Shown here: positions 11,394 through 24,665 of the stretch, in pieces
Layout of the letters: every line of letters begins with the position of its first letter
Position numbering within the stretch: position 1 is the stretch's first letter
Source of the DNA: Phylloscopus collybita
Taxonomy: Eukaryota > Chordata > Aves > Passeriformes > Phylloscopidae
Direction of reading: 5' to 3'
Length of the DNA stretch: 64,000 nucleotides
Assembly: GCA_027886175.1 (NCBI GenBank)
Contig: JAJNNQ010000013.1
Span: forward strand, 5,351,501-5,415,500
Translations under genes and position numbers: made by a program
The notes under the pieces: model-generated
What the model was told of the DNA's origin: nothing
Databases searched by the model: none
The model's input: the letters and a program-made list of their open reading frames with translations, nothing else

Positions 11394-14300
11394 CCGTAAG
11401 AATTTAAAAAAAGAAAACACTAAAGATGATCATTAAAATCTAGGAAATCTAGAACTTCAATTGGAATTCTTTCCCATGCACTCCAGAAATCCTCCACTTC
11501 TGCTTTTATATTCTTTGCACTGCCCTTTTACCAATATTGTAGTAACCAGGAGCCACAGAGAGGGCCAGGTTTCTGTTGCACTAAGAACTCTACAGCTACA
11601 GATCAAAATTACACTGCTGCTCCCAAACCCCTACAATTCAATACTGAAACACAAATCAAAGCACTTAACAGCACAAGCAAGCAAGATGGCATTTCTCTGT
11701 CGCACGAGTCTGGCTTATCTCTTGAGCCTGATATACTGTTAAGTACTAAGTGTTGACATACATTTTTTTCTCCTCAATTTAGAGAGCCTCACAGAGAACG
11801 CAGCACTTAGAAGACAGTGTTTTCTCCATTGTTAAAGGCCTTGTCAGCTGCACTGGCTGTGCCAAGACAGCACAGTGTCTAACCAGGATTTCTTTCATTA
11901 AGGTTTAATATTTGAACTTGATGACATTTGATGGGATGTTATGAATTAGTAACATTGGGGCCATTTTTCAGGATAGCATCTTGAATCCTCAGCACTATAA
12001 AAGGATTCTATTGTACACATGCCATGAAAGATTAAAGAGAAAAACAATCCTAACAATGTATTCACTAAGTATAGTCATGCAGAGGCTAACTGAAAAGAAA
12101 GGCATCACTAACAAAATTACTTAAATTAAAATAAATACAAATCTGGATTCCTGCCAGAGATTCTTGCTTATAGCCCTCAAACTCATATGAATTCCTTAAG
12201 TATCTCTGCCTTTGGGTGCAGTGTCTTTAAGCTCTATCTCTTTGGTTCTCTGATAGAAACTCAGCCTATAGGTCACAGCACCTTTTTGTTCTCCATTGAC
12301 TCAAGAGGCTTAAAAACCAAGTATTTCTGAAAGGGAAAATCTTCAGGGGAACCAGGTAACCAGCAGTGAATGAAATTTAGCTAAGATGAATTTTGTTTTA
12401 TTTTAGAAAATATATTTCTCATCTGGGTTATGGAAGACAAAGTCTTGACTACAAATACCAAGTTGCCCTCAACACAAGACCAAGGACCATGAACTCATCT
12501 GCTCCCCTCTTTATAGCAGACTCCATCTTCAGCATCTCTCTTGTTTTCTTAGACCTTTCTCTTTCTGCTTTCACCTAATCCTTCCTCAAGAGGCACTAAG
12601 GTTAAATATTAACATCCACAGACTGAGGCTGCTGTTACCCTTGCCTTCTTTTCCTACAGACTGTCCCAATCACATCTGAAATGCAGTTCAGATTAGATAG
12701 TTTAGAATATCCATACATTTCTCTATGTCAGTGTAGGATAAGAAGCTCTCTCCTCCTCCACAATAAATGTCATATATAATGGGAAAAAACAGTCATGCAA
12801 AGCAAAGCTTTTACAAAGCAATTCAAAATAGTCTAAATCATCCTCATTCCATCCTTGGCCCAGAGTCTTATCCTGGTGCTTCATATCCCACAGGCCATTC
12901 AAATCTCTTCTCAAGTCTGCAGCAAAGATCGCCTATCTGCCTTTGGCCACCTGCTTCTGCCGACAGGACGGACTTCAGAGCTGCCTTAGCAGTGGGTTGT
13001 TGCAGTTGCAGATTTGTATTTCTTTGCCTTTTTTGGTTGATTACTCCAAACTGCTGTTTCTACCAAGAAGCTGTAAACAAACTCGCCAGGCTTGGACAGA
13101 ACACTTTCAGTGGCTGATCCACTTCCACCTGCATGTAATAGTCTTGCTTGAAGCAACTACCAGTCTTGGAAACTGTTAGGCTTTTGCTGCTGTATTGAAG
13201 AAACCAGTTTAATATAGGTAAGAGGACTTCATACTTTTATGTTTCCTGTTTGGAGACATGCCTATTAAGAGTTCAGTGTCACGCAAGCCACAGGAATACT
13301 ATGGAGAGCAGGTGGAAGACTAATGAAAAAAGGAAATAAAGCAGATGGATAAGGAGAGGTTAAAAATATTAAACCAAACAATGCAAAAGGCTCTATGCAA
13401 TGAAGTCCTTTCTAAGTGACTCACTTTCCATCCCATTTCTTTAGCTTTTGGTTTTTACCCTTTTCCTAGCTGCCTCTAGGCAGAATTTTTCTTTCCTAGC
13501 TAGAAATTTTCTTTCTGCTACTGGCCACATCTGCAGGCTTCTGTGCTGGAACCAAGTATTACTAAAGCACAGGGCTGTCCCATCCTGCCTATTCTTTGCT
13601 CTCCTACCTTCATTTCTAGAAGTATATTCTTATTTAAATCGAGCATCCTGTCCCTCAAGGACCTGTGCTAAAAAGTAGTTCCCCAGACCACTCATGCATG
13701 GCAATTGTAAACCAACTAACACCTGCCTACTTTGCTAAAAGGAAAAGATTTCACTTGTTTCTTTGGATTACACACTGTGACAACAACTTGCATGGCCAAC
13801 ATTTATGCTTTACTACTTCCATCTAAAGGTTTTTTGAATTTGTCTCCGTGCAGATGCAGTCTCTCAGATCAGGAGAATGGGAGAGACTCTGGCGCTGTCT
13901 TGTGCCACTCAGAAGTTGCTTTCCTTTCTGTGGAGTGCTAATGACTACCAGAAAGCGTAAAGCACCCACACCAAGGGGCCCCAGGGCCCCTGAATTCTGC
14001 AGGCAACAATTTAAAATACACACAAAATTCAACAGAAAGCTTTGACTTAAAACCTCCCTCAAAATCACGTTCTTTCCTTTCACAGATGACCACTGGAAAC
14101 TCCCATGAAAGCATGCCATCTCAGCATGGAGAGTCCCTACACTGCCTTTAATCTTGATAGCTGCTACCTTAAACACGACCTTTTGCTGTTGACAGACTGA
14201 AGTTGTGGCCAACACCATGCCTGCCAATGCCTCATGCCCCAAGGCTATCAGTAACATATGCAGCAAATGGTCCTTTGTTCAGATCTGTAACTTGGCTTCC

Positions 14301-14914
14301 AAAGTGACATCCTTATTAATTTTCTCCTACTATTTTAAAGAAGAATATACTACAAACAATACTGACTATTTTGATTTTCAAAAAGAGTATGAAACAAAAG
14401 CTCAGCTAAAACAACATTAATTTTCTGTGAGACTGGAGCAAGAAGATAAGCACTAGAGTTTTCTCTGCTCAAATGAGATACAGTTCCCCTGAATCAAAAG
14501 ATATTCAGCTTGAATGTTAAAATTCAGAGGAAAGTCCATTGTAGAAACCTGCACTTATTTTTCTGTAGTCATCAGTAATCCATAAACTCTATACTAGGTC
14601 TTTTGCTTCCTCTTTATATATTAAATGTACAAATCATATTTTATGGTTCATTTTTAACCTGTTTTAAGAAAGTTTTTTAAACTTTAAGACTGCAGTCATC
14701 CAAAAAAGGAACAAAAGGGAACACACATAGGTATTGTCCTAAAGTTCAAACTGGTTTATGTACGAATCAATGTCAGCTCTTAGACTACACCTAAAGTATA
14801 TGAAATCCTAAATTAAGTGCTTTTAATTGCATTTGGAGACTGTTTCCCTTGTCTCTACCCATGAAACTTTCCTGTAAGGCAACCATGTCGATTACTTATC
14901 TACATTACTTATCA

Positions 14915-15042
14915 CTGGATATACTGAGGTGGAAGGGACCCACATGGATCATAAACTCCAACTCCTCAGTGATTGGCCCACACAGAGGTCAAACCCACAA
15001 TCTTGGTTATTAGCACTATGCTCCAAACAGCATAGCTCATCT
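14915..15042 (-). mobile_element. tRNA-Ile-derived SINE with CR1-like tail (TguSINE1-like)
   Basis: Read on the minus strand, 15038 down to 14974 resembles a decayed tRNA-Ile(AAT) gene: the anticodon-region string TAGTGCTAATAACCAAG matches the tRNA-Ile anticodon arm, followed by a B-box-like GGGTTTGACCTC and an acceptor-like GGGCCA. The sequence then continues into the CR1-like tail (AGTTGGAGTTTATGATCC, then GTGGGTCCCTTCCACCTC). A tRNA-Ile head joined to a CR1-type tail is the architecture known for TguSINE1 of zebra finch. The A box is degraded, so it is not a functional tRNA gene. The family name is from memory; the tRNA-plus-CR1 structure is read directly. Confidence 0.75.
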
Positions 15043-18000
15043 CTCTCACAGACCATTTCCCCCTGAAGCTCTCCTAGCATGGTTCTATTAATTCAACAAC
15101 CTGTGAAAGCAAAGAGAGAATTTGTATAAATTCTGTTCCTATTTAGTGTCATCTCTGCATTACAAGGCAAGTGTTTAGTGTAAGAAGCTTGAGTTTGTAG
15201 GTTCAAATTATAATAATCTGACACCGTCTGGTGGCAACTGGATCTAGGACAAGCAATTTAATGGAGTCAAAGTGGTGCCTCCAGCAATTCTGAGGATGCA
15301 TAGAAGTGTTTCCCTTCTGCCTTTGAACAGTGAGCAGCAAACACTGTAGCCTAAAGGAGATGGGGAATCCTTCAGAAAAGCATAATCGCATCAGATCCAC
15401 ACTGCAAAATCTGCAAAAGAGAACTGTCAGAAGGGGAAACAATCAAAAGTATGTAAAGCAAAAAGCATGTAAAATCATGGTGCCAAATCTCTATTTCTAC
15501 ACCTCCTCACCGTTCCTTTTCAGTTCCCTTGGGCTGTAGAATAGGATACGGCACTCTAAAAAGAACATGCCTGCCCCACCAATGATACTGCAAGCTCTGA
15601 TATTCCCTGTGAAAACAGAGCTCAGATTTTCCCATTTTAAAAGCCTAGGCTGCTACATATTGAGCCAAATGAAACTCTCTGTGAGCGATTGCCATCACAG
15701 AACCTACGCAAGACAACGGAGCCAGATATGGTTCAGCAAAATTTACTGTCAAAAATCTTTAGGAAGGAGGATGTTGTCAAAAGATACATTTCCAACAAAA
15801 AATTTTACTCAAATGTTGTGTGGTCAGCAAGATCTTCCATCCACCTACAGAGACCTGCACTCACACAGGTCATGTCTTCCTTGAGAAGAGTCTATAAATA
15901 GAGATGCAAAGCACATACGATGAACCCCAATCTATCTATAGGTTCTGGAAGGCTGTGTGTGTTCTGCCAAAGAAAAGTTCCCTCACAATGCAGAGGCAGA
16001 TGTTGCTAGCAGCATTTACTTGGAGGGCTCCCTATTTCTGCAATCCTTTAGTGTGTGCAAGGACTTGGCTCAGGAACAGTTCCTTTCAGCTTTCCCTGCT
16101 GTTACTCTACTCACTCCAGCACACTTCAGTCCTCTTCCCAGCAGAGCTGTTACTGAGCTTCCCTCTTCCCCTCACACGGGGCTTTACCAGTGTTCTCCCA
16201 CACTGAAACCTAATCTTCTGAACTTCTTTCTCCTATACAGAGAAATGCTGTGATAAGGAGGTAGATAGTTCTTTCATCTGCTTGTACTGCTAGTTTTAGA
16301 GTGTCCCTCTGCGGATGGCAGTAAGAAAGCACAGACAGGTATACAACAGCAGACAGAGTATTTAGAAAGGAAAGCCATCATTGATCATGTGGCAAGGCAA
16401 AGGAGAGACATCCTTCAAGACTTCCTGAAACAGGAGTCACACTACCATCTGAAGAGACTAATCCATAAATGGAACATGCTTACAGAATGTCAGTGAGACT
16501 AAAAGATAAGATATCTGCAGCAAAGATAATTTGGAGACTGTCAGCTGAAAGATATCATGGGGTCATGGTTCCTGCTGCTGGCAGGAATAAATGTCATCAA
16601 AACCATGCATTATTTTCAATGCAGGAGACACGGATTTCATGGCAGAAATATTTTTTATGTTATATCTGATGTGCTAAATGATTAATAAACAAAGAATGTT
16701 TTCTATAAGAAAGATTTCTCAAGTAACCAGACATTGGTATTACTAAACTTAAGTATGTCTTTTTTATTATTTATTTGTGAATAATCAAACCCCTTAGAAA
16801 ACAGCCTGCTGACAAACAATCTGAGCCAAGATGGACCTTTTGCCTGAGTATAGTGATAGCTCAGCCAGCTATGAATGGCTTTGTCCCACAGCAGTATTTG
16901 GAAGAAGAGCTTATAGGTTGTAGCTGTGAATGGGATTCTAGGCAGGTATTAGGATCTAGAAAATCCATCCTCACTTCCCATCTCCCACAATTTACTGTGG
17001 CTGTATTTGCTGTTGGAAGGAGCAGAGAGAAAAGGAGTGAAGTGTAGAATGAAAGAGATGATGCAGAGGATCTGAGACCCACATCATCTGGAGCACACTG
17101 TGTTACTGAAGTGCGTCTCACAGTCAACCACACAAAGCCCAGATGCATCCAAAATGCTATCCCGTTTGTGAGCTCCAAGCCTGCTCAGAGATAGAAACCA
17201 AAGCACAGGTATGACTTGGAGGTTCACTCCAAAAGCATATTTCTGATTAAAGTTTCTCTGTTGAATACATCTGGAGAAATTTTTTTTTGGCTCCTTATAT
17301 TTCAATTTCTTCTAACACACTGGACAACTTTTGGTTTACATTTATAGATCCATAGAACTGCAGACATTTCACCAGAGTTGCAGGTCCAGACTTTTCTTAG
17401 ACTGTGTCTTTTCTGAGTGGCCATGGCAGACACACTGTAAGGTCCTGGTTTCATATTCACTCAGCCTAGACACTCAGCCAAAGGCTGTAAGAGTTTTCAT
17501 CCCATGGAAAACTGTGTCCAGGAGCAACCCAGATGACTCTTTGGCTCTGCATCTTAGACATATCCTTAGCTAAAACACAACCAAAAGATTTAACAAGATG
17601 TGTCTAGTGCTCTCACAAGGATGCTTAGGTGTAAAGTACTGCTAGTTGAAGGCACCAGCTGGTGAATTAGTAGGAAACAGGGATCCTCTGGTGCAAAAAC
17701 TTCTGTTACTCTTGCTTCTTCCTGAACAGCATGAATTAATTGCATTCTGTCAAAGAGTATTGCCTCAGCATGCACCCAGAGATCACTCTGCCCTAATTTG
17801 AGGGTGGAGCTCCAACAGTTTATATCTTTGAGAAATTACAACACAGAAGTTTCTAACTTTTGACATTTATTACTTATGAAAATTGTTACTAAAACTTATC
17901 ACATAAAAGGTGACTTTCATCTATGCATGTTCCTTATATCCTCAGGCATGATGAGAAGTGGTAAATTGTGACATGTTCTAAAATATTAACAAACTGACCG

Positions 18001-18344
18001 GTTTTTAAAGCCAATCTCATGATTTTTGAGCAGCTGGTGTTGGCAATCCTACATGTTCATTGATTATTGCCTTCTCTATGGAATTGCTAGAGTAAATACA
18101 GAGCAGTGATATTGTTGGGAAAGGGTAGACTAAGTTGAAATATAGCTGCATAGAATGTTCTGAAATAACATTCAGATAACAACTGATAATATTGTCATCT
18201 GATAACTGACAATGTGTCTGATAACAACTAAAATTAAGTATGACTGACAAGTGGGCACTGGGCCAAGAAAGCAAAAGACTTAGGTATTCAAGTCAAGCCC
18301 CAGCATAAAATGTCCTGTGCAGTTCCAATACAACTGTAATTTAG
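15043..18344. other. Intergenic, no gene recognised
   Basis: Moderately AT-rich sequence with only chance open frames (none with a known domain). I see no repeat family that I can name. Confidence 0.6.
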
Positions 18345-18720
18345 TTGTTAATACTGAGATGATGCATGGCATCTTTCTCCAGTCCATCACAACACCTTAC
18401 TACTGATCTTTTTCAAATGACACATTGTAGTTACTGTTTTTTATGTTTGCATTTTTCTTAAACTCTTTCTTAGGGATCGAAGCAGTAAACAAAGTCACTC
18501 TATGTAAACTATTTTGTTTTTTACTTTTCTCTTTTCTGAGGAAAAACTTTGCTTGTTAACTTTTAGTGTAGCCAATAAGTCTAGAGATTTCACTTCTTAG
18601 GTGGGCACATTGTAAAAAAGTATAAAAATAAGTTTTAAAAATAAACCAGCCCCTTTTCAGAGCTTCAACCTTCTAAACCACGAGTCCGTGTCTCATTAAT
18701 CGTGTCCCACAGCGACAACA
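18345..18720 (+). mobile_element. Probable solo LTR, 5' boundary uncertain
   Basis: The 3' end has LTR architecture: a TATA-like TATAAAAATA at 18621, AATAAA at 18640-18645, then a short R/U5-like region with CGAGTCCGTGTC and a terminal AGCGACAACA ending at 18720. A TGTTAA at 18346 would pair with the terminal AACA and give an element of about 375 bp, but no target-site duplication is visible. No primer-binding site or retroviral gene follows. The family is not identified. Confidence 0.5.
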
Positions 18721-21700
18721 CATTTGTTCAGAACATTTCCTCTAAACAACTGCAAGGGAGGTTTTTGGTGGTCTGGGTTTTTTGTCTATAACATAATCTT
18801 GCCTTATTCAGGAAAGTTTGCTATAATACTGCACTGAGCATGTCTCTGGACTCCAATCTGTGAATTTGCACATGAAAATGCTGAAAAGAAGACATTAAAT
18901 GCAAGGACAATGCATCTTCCTCCAGTATCTATAACATATCTAAGAAAAAGAAACTTTCACTGTGGACTGTAGATTATTTGAGAGGGAAATGCTTACAGCC
19001 CACGGAGGGAAAAGGAAGAGGTGAAAGAAGACTTTGGTAGCACTGTGAAAACAGAAAACCTTGAAGATGCATTTTACCTCTCAATGTCCAGAGATACCAC
19101 TCACTTTATTTGAGAACCTATTTCCCTACACACACAGTGTTTAAAGGAAAAGTTCAGGAATAATAAGGTACTGCAATCATGAGATTTCACTTCTGGTTGT
19201 AAAAGAAGAAAATGTGTTGCAGCAGAAAGCATAGAAAGCATGCACACAGAAACTTTGAACTTTGGTTATCTGTGTCAAAGTCAGCAGCCAGAGGCAAAAT
19301 ATCCAACTTTCCACTGCAGCATTTCAGAACTGGGAAGTGTTATAAGCCATTGAGATAGGGCCTGGAGATTTGAAAATTACTTTCTCAAAAGTAGAATGAA
19401 CAGGGCTTTTAGGTGATTATTATTTTACTGACAGCCAACATTGATGTCTCCATCAGATGAAAAAAATTACCTTGCTTCTGCAATTCTGAAAATCAAGGGG
19501 GGAAAAAAAAAGCAATAACAAAGCTGAAAAGTAGTGAAAGCAATATTTACTGTACCTTCCTCTAATGCTTTTCACATATAGAAACTGGAGGATAAAAGAA
19601 ATATAGAATAAAAGAGTATTTTTCACCTGGAATAAAGCATCGCTTTCACAATTTCCATTCTGCTTTTATTCAGGTAATACACAACTGCTAAGAAATGGTC
19701 TATAAAAAACATAACCTACTGCCTCAGAAGTGTTACTCATTCTTTAGGCTTTACAATAATGACAACAGAAAGTTTTCAATTCCTTCATTTACTTTCTCAG
19801 ACAAGTTCTGCATGGGAACCTGAAAAGAATACTCTACATATGTAACAAGAGGTATATACTTCAGATAAGATTCAACACCTTAAAAATGATTCCTGATCCC
19901 CATCATACCACAGTGAACACAATGCCTTCACTGCCAGAATTGCCAGTAAGTAACTATTGCTATGAAGTATTTCACATGTAGAAGCCCTATCTCAAGACAA
20001 AGAAGTGCCCAGGAAACAGAAGTGAAATACAGAATTCTTTCTAAATTTATAGAGAAGATATAAATGGCTGCCTCCCTAATACCATCTTCTTCTTCTTCAA
20101 AAAAAAAAAAAACAACCAAGAATTCTATTACGAGAAAGTTACACAGTAAAAACTTAGGTTAAATTTATATTAATATTTTAAGTCTATTACTATTTTAAAA
20201 TACTCTGCAATTTTCATTAATTTTCAGCATTGACAGAACTATGAAAGAGGAATATCTTCGTTGCCAATAAAGCCTATTTCTAAGTCATCCCTGCCGTATG
20301 GAGTACATATGGGTGATAAAGCACCAATAAATTCAGGCACAAGTTTTAGAGGTAACTACCACCTTAATCCATGCATAGACTTAATTTATTTCTTTCAGTT
20401 GATAAATCAAGGGGAACATGTTTACAATATCAGCCTCTTGCATTAATACAGTTTATCTTGGTGATCATCTCCTAGTTTAGGTGTTTGTAAATATTATGTA
20501 TACACACACACAAAGCAAATGTTAAGCAAATCCAATCTAGTACTCTTAAAAATGAGTACTGCATAAACAAAACATAAGTGCACATGGCAATTTTATGTTC
20601 TACATCCACCCACACAGTTGTTCTCAGCAATTCAAGAACAGAGTTGCATGGGCAGATTGACAGAATTTGAGTTACAGACATCTGTGCTGAAATAATGATC
20701 AGCATATGAAGGTTTTGATCATTAAGCAACTGATTATGGTCTTGTTTTTTTATTTATTTTCTCCTCAAAAAGAAAATAAATACAATAATCACAGCAACAA
20801 CAACAACAAAAAAAGCAGAATAAGCTCAAGGTACTCTGTTTCCTTCACTCCCTCCCAGAGATCTACTCATTTTGAAACATAATCTTAGTGCTATTCTGGG
20901 AGCAGGCCATGATAAAGAAACTTGCAAGTATGAAACCAGTGATCTTAAAAATGTGGAAGAAATGGAATAAATCACAGGATCCTATTTTCCTTAGCTGCTG
21001 CAAATACCACACTGATCCCTAACAGACCAGAAGTCCAACTGACAGTCCCTATGAATTGTCTCAGTCTCTAAAAGTGAGACCTCAGGTTAAAGTCCGAAGT
21101 AGGAAGTCTTTTCCTTACAGGACATTTTGTTTATGTTAACTGTACAAAGTTTTGTGGTCTTCTAAAATGCCCAATCTTTCTTTGAACCCTTCTAGGGTGA
21201 GTGGCCTCATTTTGCCCTAGTAACTTCCTATGGCAGCAAGTTTTACAGGCCAATTATCCACTATGTCAGCAAGCCTGATAAGCAAAGCAGTCTTGGCAAA
21301 AGTCTAGAGACTAAAGCAAGTGATGAACCAAAAGTCTAAGACAAAAACAAGTTTCTTCCTTTAAAGGAAAGACTTTATGCCTTTTTCTTTTTTCTTCTTT
21401 TTTTTTTTTTTGCCATGGAATGTTCTCATGCTCCTGTGGTACACAAACAGCAGAACTTCCATTTGTAACTGTAATTTTATTCATGTCATCCTCCCATGCA
21501 TCTCTCTTGCAAGGTAAACAATTCCCCATCTTCAATTTTGTGAGCTAAAACAAGAGAGAGATCACACCTAGGTTTTGTTCCAACAGCTTGCAGCAGCAAA
21601 GTTTCACAGCTTACTTTTAAGTATCAGGGCTTAAATTGATTAACTGAAAAAGAGAATAAATCTGTACCTTTTTCACAGCTTCCTTGGAGCCCCAGGGCAC

Positions 21701-23634
21701 GAACCTTTTCTTTCTCTGGCTTTCAGTCAACATTGAATGACTTTTCAAGAACTTGATTCAAGAGCAACAATGAAGCAAGAACTAGTTATACAATGGTGTT
21801 CTCTCAAGACATGACCTGCCACAAAACCTGTGCTCAGGTGGTACTGCAGCATGCATTCACACTGGAAATAAAGGTGGAAGAGCAAAATACAACACAACTT
21901 CAGTGAGTGAGCTTACCAGCCACATCTATTTCTTCTGGCAAATGCTGGAAGAACTGAACTGAAGGAACTTGTAGACAAATATACCCAGAATCATTATAAT
22001 ACGAGCTAGAGCTCATGGATTTCGAAAGGTCAGGATTGTTACCACACAAACCTATCTATGATTCACATCATTCTACTCTAAAAGAATATGTGTACCACAC
22101 CTCCAGGGTCTTCTGCTCCATTACAAACAGACTTGCAAGCAAACCATTTTTAGTTTGTTTTTCTCAGGAATAAATAGAAGCCTGATCAGCAAATTCTTTT
22201 CAACCATAAATTATGCAGCACATCTTCCAGTTCGTTAATACTGCCTAGTCTTGCAAGCTACAGGGATTTCACAATTCTTCCTGTAACATTTACAAAATAT
22301 TTCCATAAATTTCCTACTTACTGAGCAAATAACATATCCTCTCCAGTTAATGTTCCTAATACAGAGTCAGAACATCTACTCAGGGTATTACGTATGGAGC
22401 ACCCAGCTGGTTCTCTCAACGGGAGAACAGCACGGACAGAGTTTGTGGGCTTGAAATTTCCCCAAGAAGAAAACCTGCCTTCAGGGCAACAGGCACAGGT
22501 AAGAACTGGTGCAGCAAAGACCCAGGGTTCTGGTTCAAAGCCCTGCTCTCACAAGTAAATAAATGGGTGTGCAGGGCTCCCAAGGGCTTCCCCTGTTACT
22601 GAGTAGAGGCTATGTCTGTTCAAAAGGGGATAAATCCAAACTCAAGGCTCCTTTTTACCACCACCAAACTCAAATTCTAAAATCTAAGTAGAAGGCGTTA
22701 CACGGGTGGGTAAAGAAATCTTATCACACATTTTATATGGGTATTTTACTTTCTAAAATATCTCCTATGAATAGATCTTCCCCCAGTTTATAAGCAAAGC
22801 ACATTTTAATAGTTTTCACTCAGTGCATGACCACAGATATTTTTATAGCAAACATATCTTCAAAACTGCATGTGGGACTCTCAATGAGCAATGATCTAAC
22901 TGGTGGAGATCACTAATGATTAAACATTACCAACAAATGATCCTTTTTAGCCAGGCCTCAGTATGTTTAATCTCAGCCAACTCACAGCACGAACTCCAGC
23001 CATGAATTCATGCTGTTAGACTTGTCACAGCAGGATGCTCTGGGTCACTAGCAGCATGCCAGCTGGCACCTGCCTGAGATCCACAGCAGGCGTGGAGTGA
23101 TGGAGGGATACCACAGGCCCATGAGCTCTGTGCAGGGCAAGGGCTGTGCCATGTCCTGCGGCTGCTGACTTCCCAGGAACACTAAATTCACAAACAGAAG
23201 CAGCATCGTATCACAGCCCCCTGGTTTAGGATGCTGACTTTGTTTAGCAAGAGCTGTCTTTTATGCAAAGAATTAAACATTTCAGATGTTTTCGGAAGAT
23301 AGCAGGAGAGACGGGAATCCCTTGAAAAGAGACATGTGAATCACTTGTTAGAGTGGAGACATGGCTATTTAGTTCCAGAAGATAAAACCACTGTTGTAAC
23401 TGTTGCAAAAACATGAAATATGTAAAAGTTTTCTTAAGAAAGGATGTTGTTTCATCTTTGTATACATTCCAATCTAATCAAAAAGAAAGGAGAGTTAATC
23501 TGTGAAATAGATAGTAGCTAACAAGCAAGCTCTCAGTGGTGTCCAGGGCTTAGAAAGACAGATTTCTTGTTGGTAGAATTGCCTTGTTAAGATTTAGGGC
23601 TTGACATGATTCAGTGGTCTCAGACCTAGCGGGA
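18721..23634. other. Intergenic, no gene recognised
   Basis: AT-rich, with short A runs (about 20100), a CAA repeat near 20.79 kb and a T run near 21.4 kb. The longest open frames have no recognisable content. Near 23.0-23.2 kb the sequence becomes richer in G and C for about 200 bp without an identifiable element. Confidence 0.55.
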
Positions 23635-23995
23635 TGTTAACAAAGGTTTAGGATGTAGGAAGGAGGATGTACCAATGATAGGGGACACAAAGAATGCAGG
23701 ATTTACAGGACACAAAGACATCTGATGGAACTCCCAAGATAAGGAAGACAACTTGGCAACCGTGCTGAATCAGGTCTGACTGGGTAAAAGGCAATCCTGG
23801 GAGAGGGAGGTGGCAACCACCAACTCAGACCATGAACTCAAGAAACCCACAGACCCAAGAGACGAGAAAGATTAAGCCTGTGGACTAATCATGATGGAAA
23901 ACAAGAAAATCATTGACAAATAGAAGATAGAATACTAAATAATAAGAGAACTAGATAACTTCTAGCCAATTACCATTAATGCCTCTCTTTGCTAA
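23635..23995 (+). mobile_element. Possible LTR fragment of an endogenous retroelement
   Basis: The stretch from TGTTAACAAAGG through GGAGGTGGCAACCACC to AGCCAATTACCATTAATG resembles the U3 part of avian ERV LTRs as I remember them. It has no clear TATA box, AATAAA or 3' end, so it would be truncated. Identification is by memory only and could be wrong. Confidence 0.35.
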
Positions 23996-24417
23996 AATAC
24001 ATACAAAGTAAAAAAGTTTCAGTAGTTGTTGTGCTTAATTTGTGGAACACCACCAAGGACCCAGGCTTGTGCAACTCTGAAATATTCAGTGTCTCTCTCA
24101 AGTGTGCCTGTATCAGCAATAGTGTGACCGGCAGGACCAGGGAAGCAATTCTTCCCCTGCACTGGTGAGGCCACACATCGAGTCCTGTGTCCAGTTCTGG
24201 GCTCCTCGGTTCAGGAAGGACATGGAGGTGGTGGAATATGTCCAGAGAAGGGCAACGGAGCTGGGGAAGGGTCTGGAGCACAAGTCCAGTGAGAGCAGCT
24301 GGGGGTGCTTAGGGGAAAAAAGGGAGGCTCAGGGGTCACCTTGTCACTCTCCAATTCCCTGAACGGGGCTGCAGCCAGGTGGGGGTCGGCTGCCTCTCCC
24401 AGGCAACCAGAAGCAGG

Positions 24418-24462
24418 ATTCACAGAATTCACAGAATTCACAGAATTCACAGAATTCACAGA
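24418..24462 (+). repeat. Five perfect 9-bp repeats (CR1 tail)
   Basis: Five consecutive copies of ATTCACAGA, followed by a partial ATCAC. CR1 elements normally end in a few 8-bp units related to ATTCTATG; this is the complementary tail expanded with a 9-bp unit. Confidence 0.95.
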
Positions 24463-24665
24463 ATCACTAGGTCGGAAGAGACCTTCAAGATCATCGAGCC
24501 CAACCCAGCCCTAACACGTCAACCATGGCACCGAGTGCCACATCCAGTCTTTTTTAAAACACATCCAGGGATGGTGACTCCACCACCTCCCTGGGCAGGC
24601 CATTCCAGTACTTTATAGCTCTTTCCATAAAAAACTTTTTCCTAATATCCAACCTATACTTCCCT
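24418..24665 (-). mobile_element. CR1 LINE fragment nested in the plus-strand CR1
   Basis: Reverse-oriented CR1 3' end: plus-strand strings CGGAAGAGACCTTCAAGATC, CCATGGCACCGAGTGCCACA, GACTCCACCACCTCCCTGGG and TTTTTCCTAATATCC are the complement of the CR1 3' region. It begins with the tail repeat at 24418 and breaks at about 24665, where the host CR1 resumes. Being inside another CR1, it inserted later. No target-site duplication is evident, which is usual for CR1. Confidence 0.88.

Larger units (their letters stand above)
8281..14914. other. Intergenic, AT-rich, no gene recognised
   Basis: Sequence between the KCNG3 3' region and the SINE at 14.9 kb. It contains several A or T runs, an AT microsatellite at 11.35 kb and A/C-rich low complexity near 10.7-10.95 kb. 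Open frames of up to 160 codons (minus strand 9287-9769) and 147 codons (minus strand 13823-14266) have no recognisable domain and look like chance. No RNA gene was identified. Confidence 0.6.

Noticed and set aside
13823..14266. Minus-strand open frame of 147 codons
   Set aside because: Composition and lack of any family motif suggest chance. It contains a small GC hairpin near 13.98 kb (AGGGGCC, CCAG loop, GGCCCCT) but nothing protein-like.
14974..15038. A functional tRNA-Ile gene
   Set aside because: The A box and acceptor stem are degraded and the sequence runs into a CR1-like tail, so it is the head of a SINE.
24418..24462. Short perfect direct repeats, considered as a CRISPR-like array
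   Set aside because: The units are contiguous 9-mers without spacers, in a vertebrate genome, at the tail of a CR1 element.
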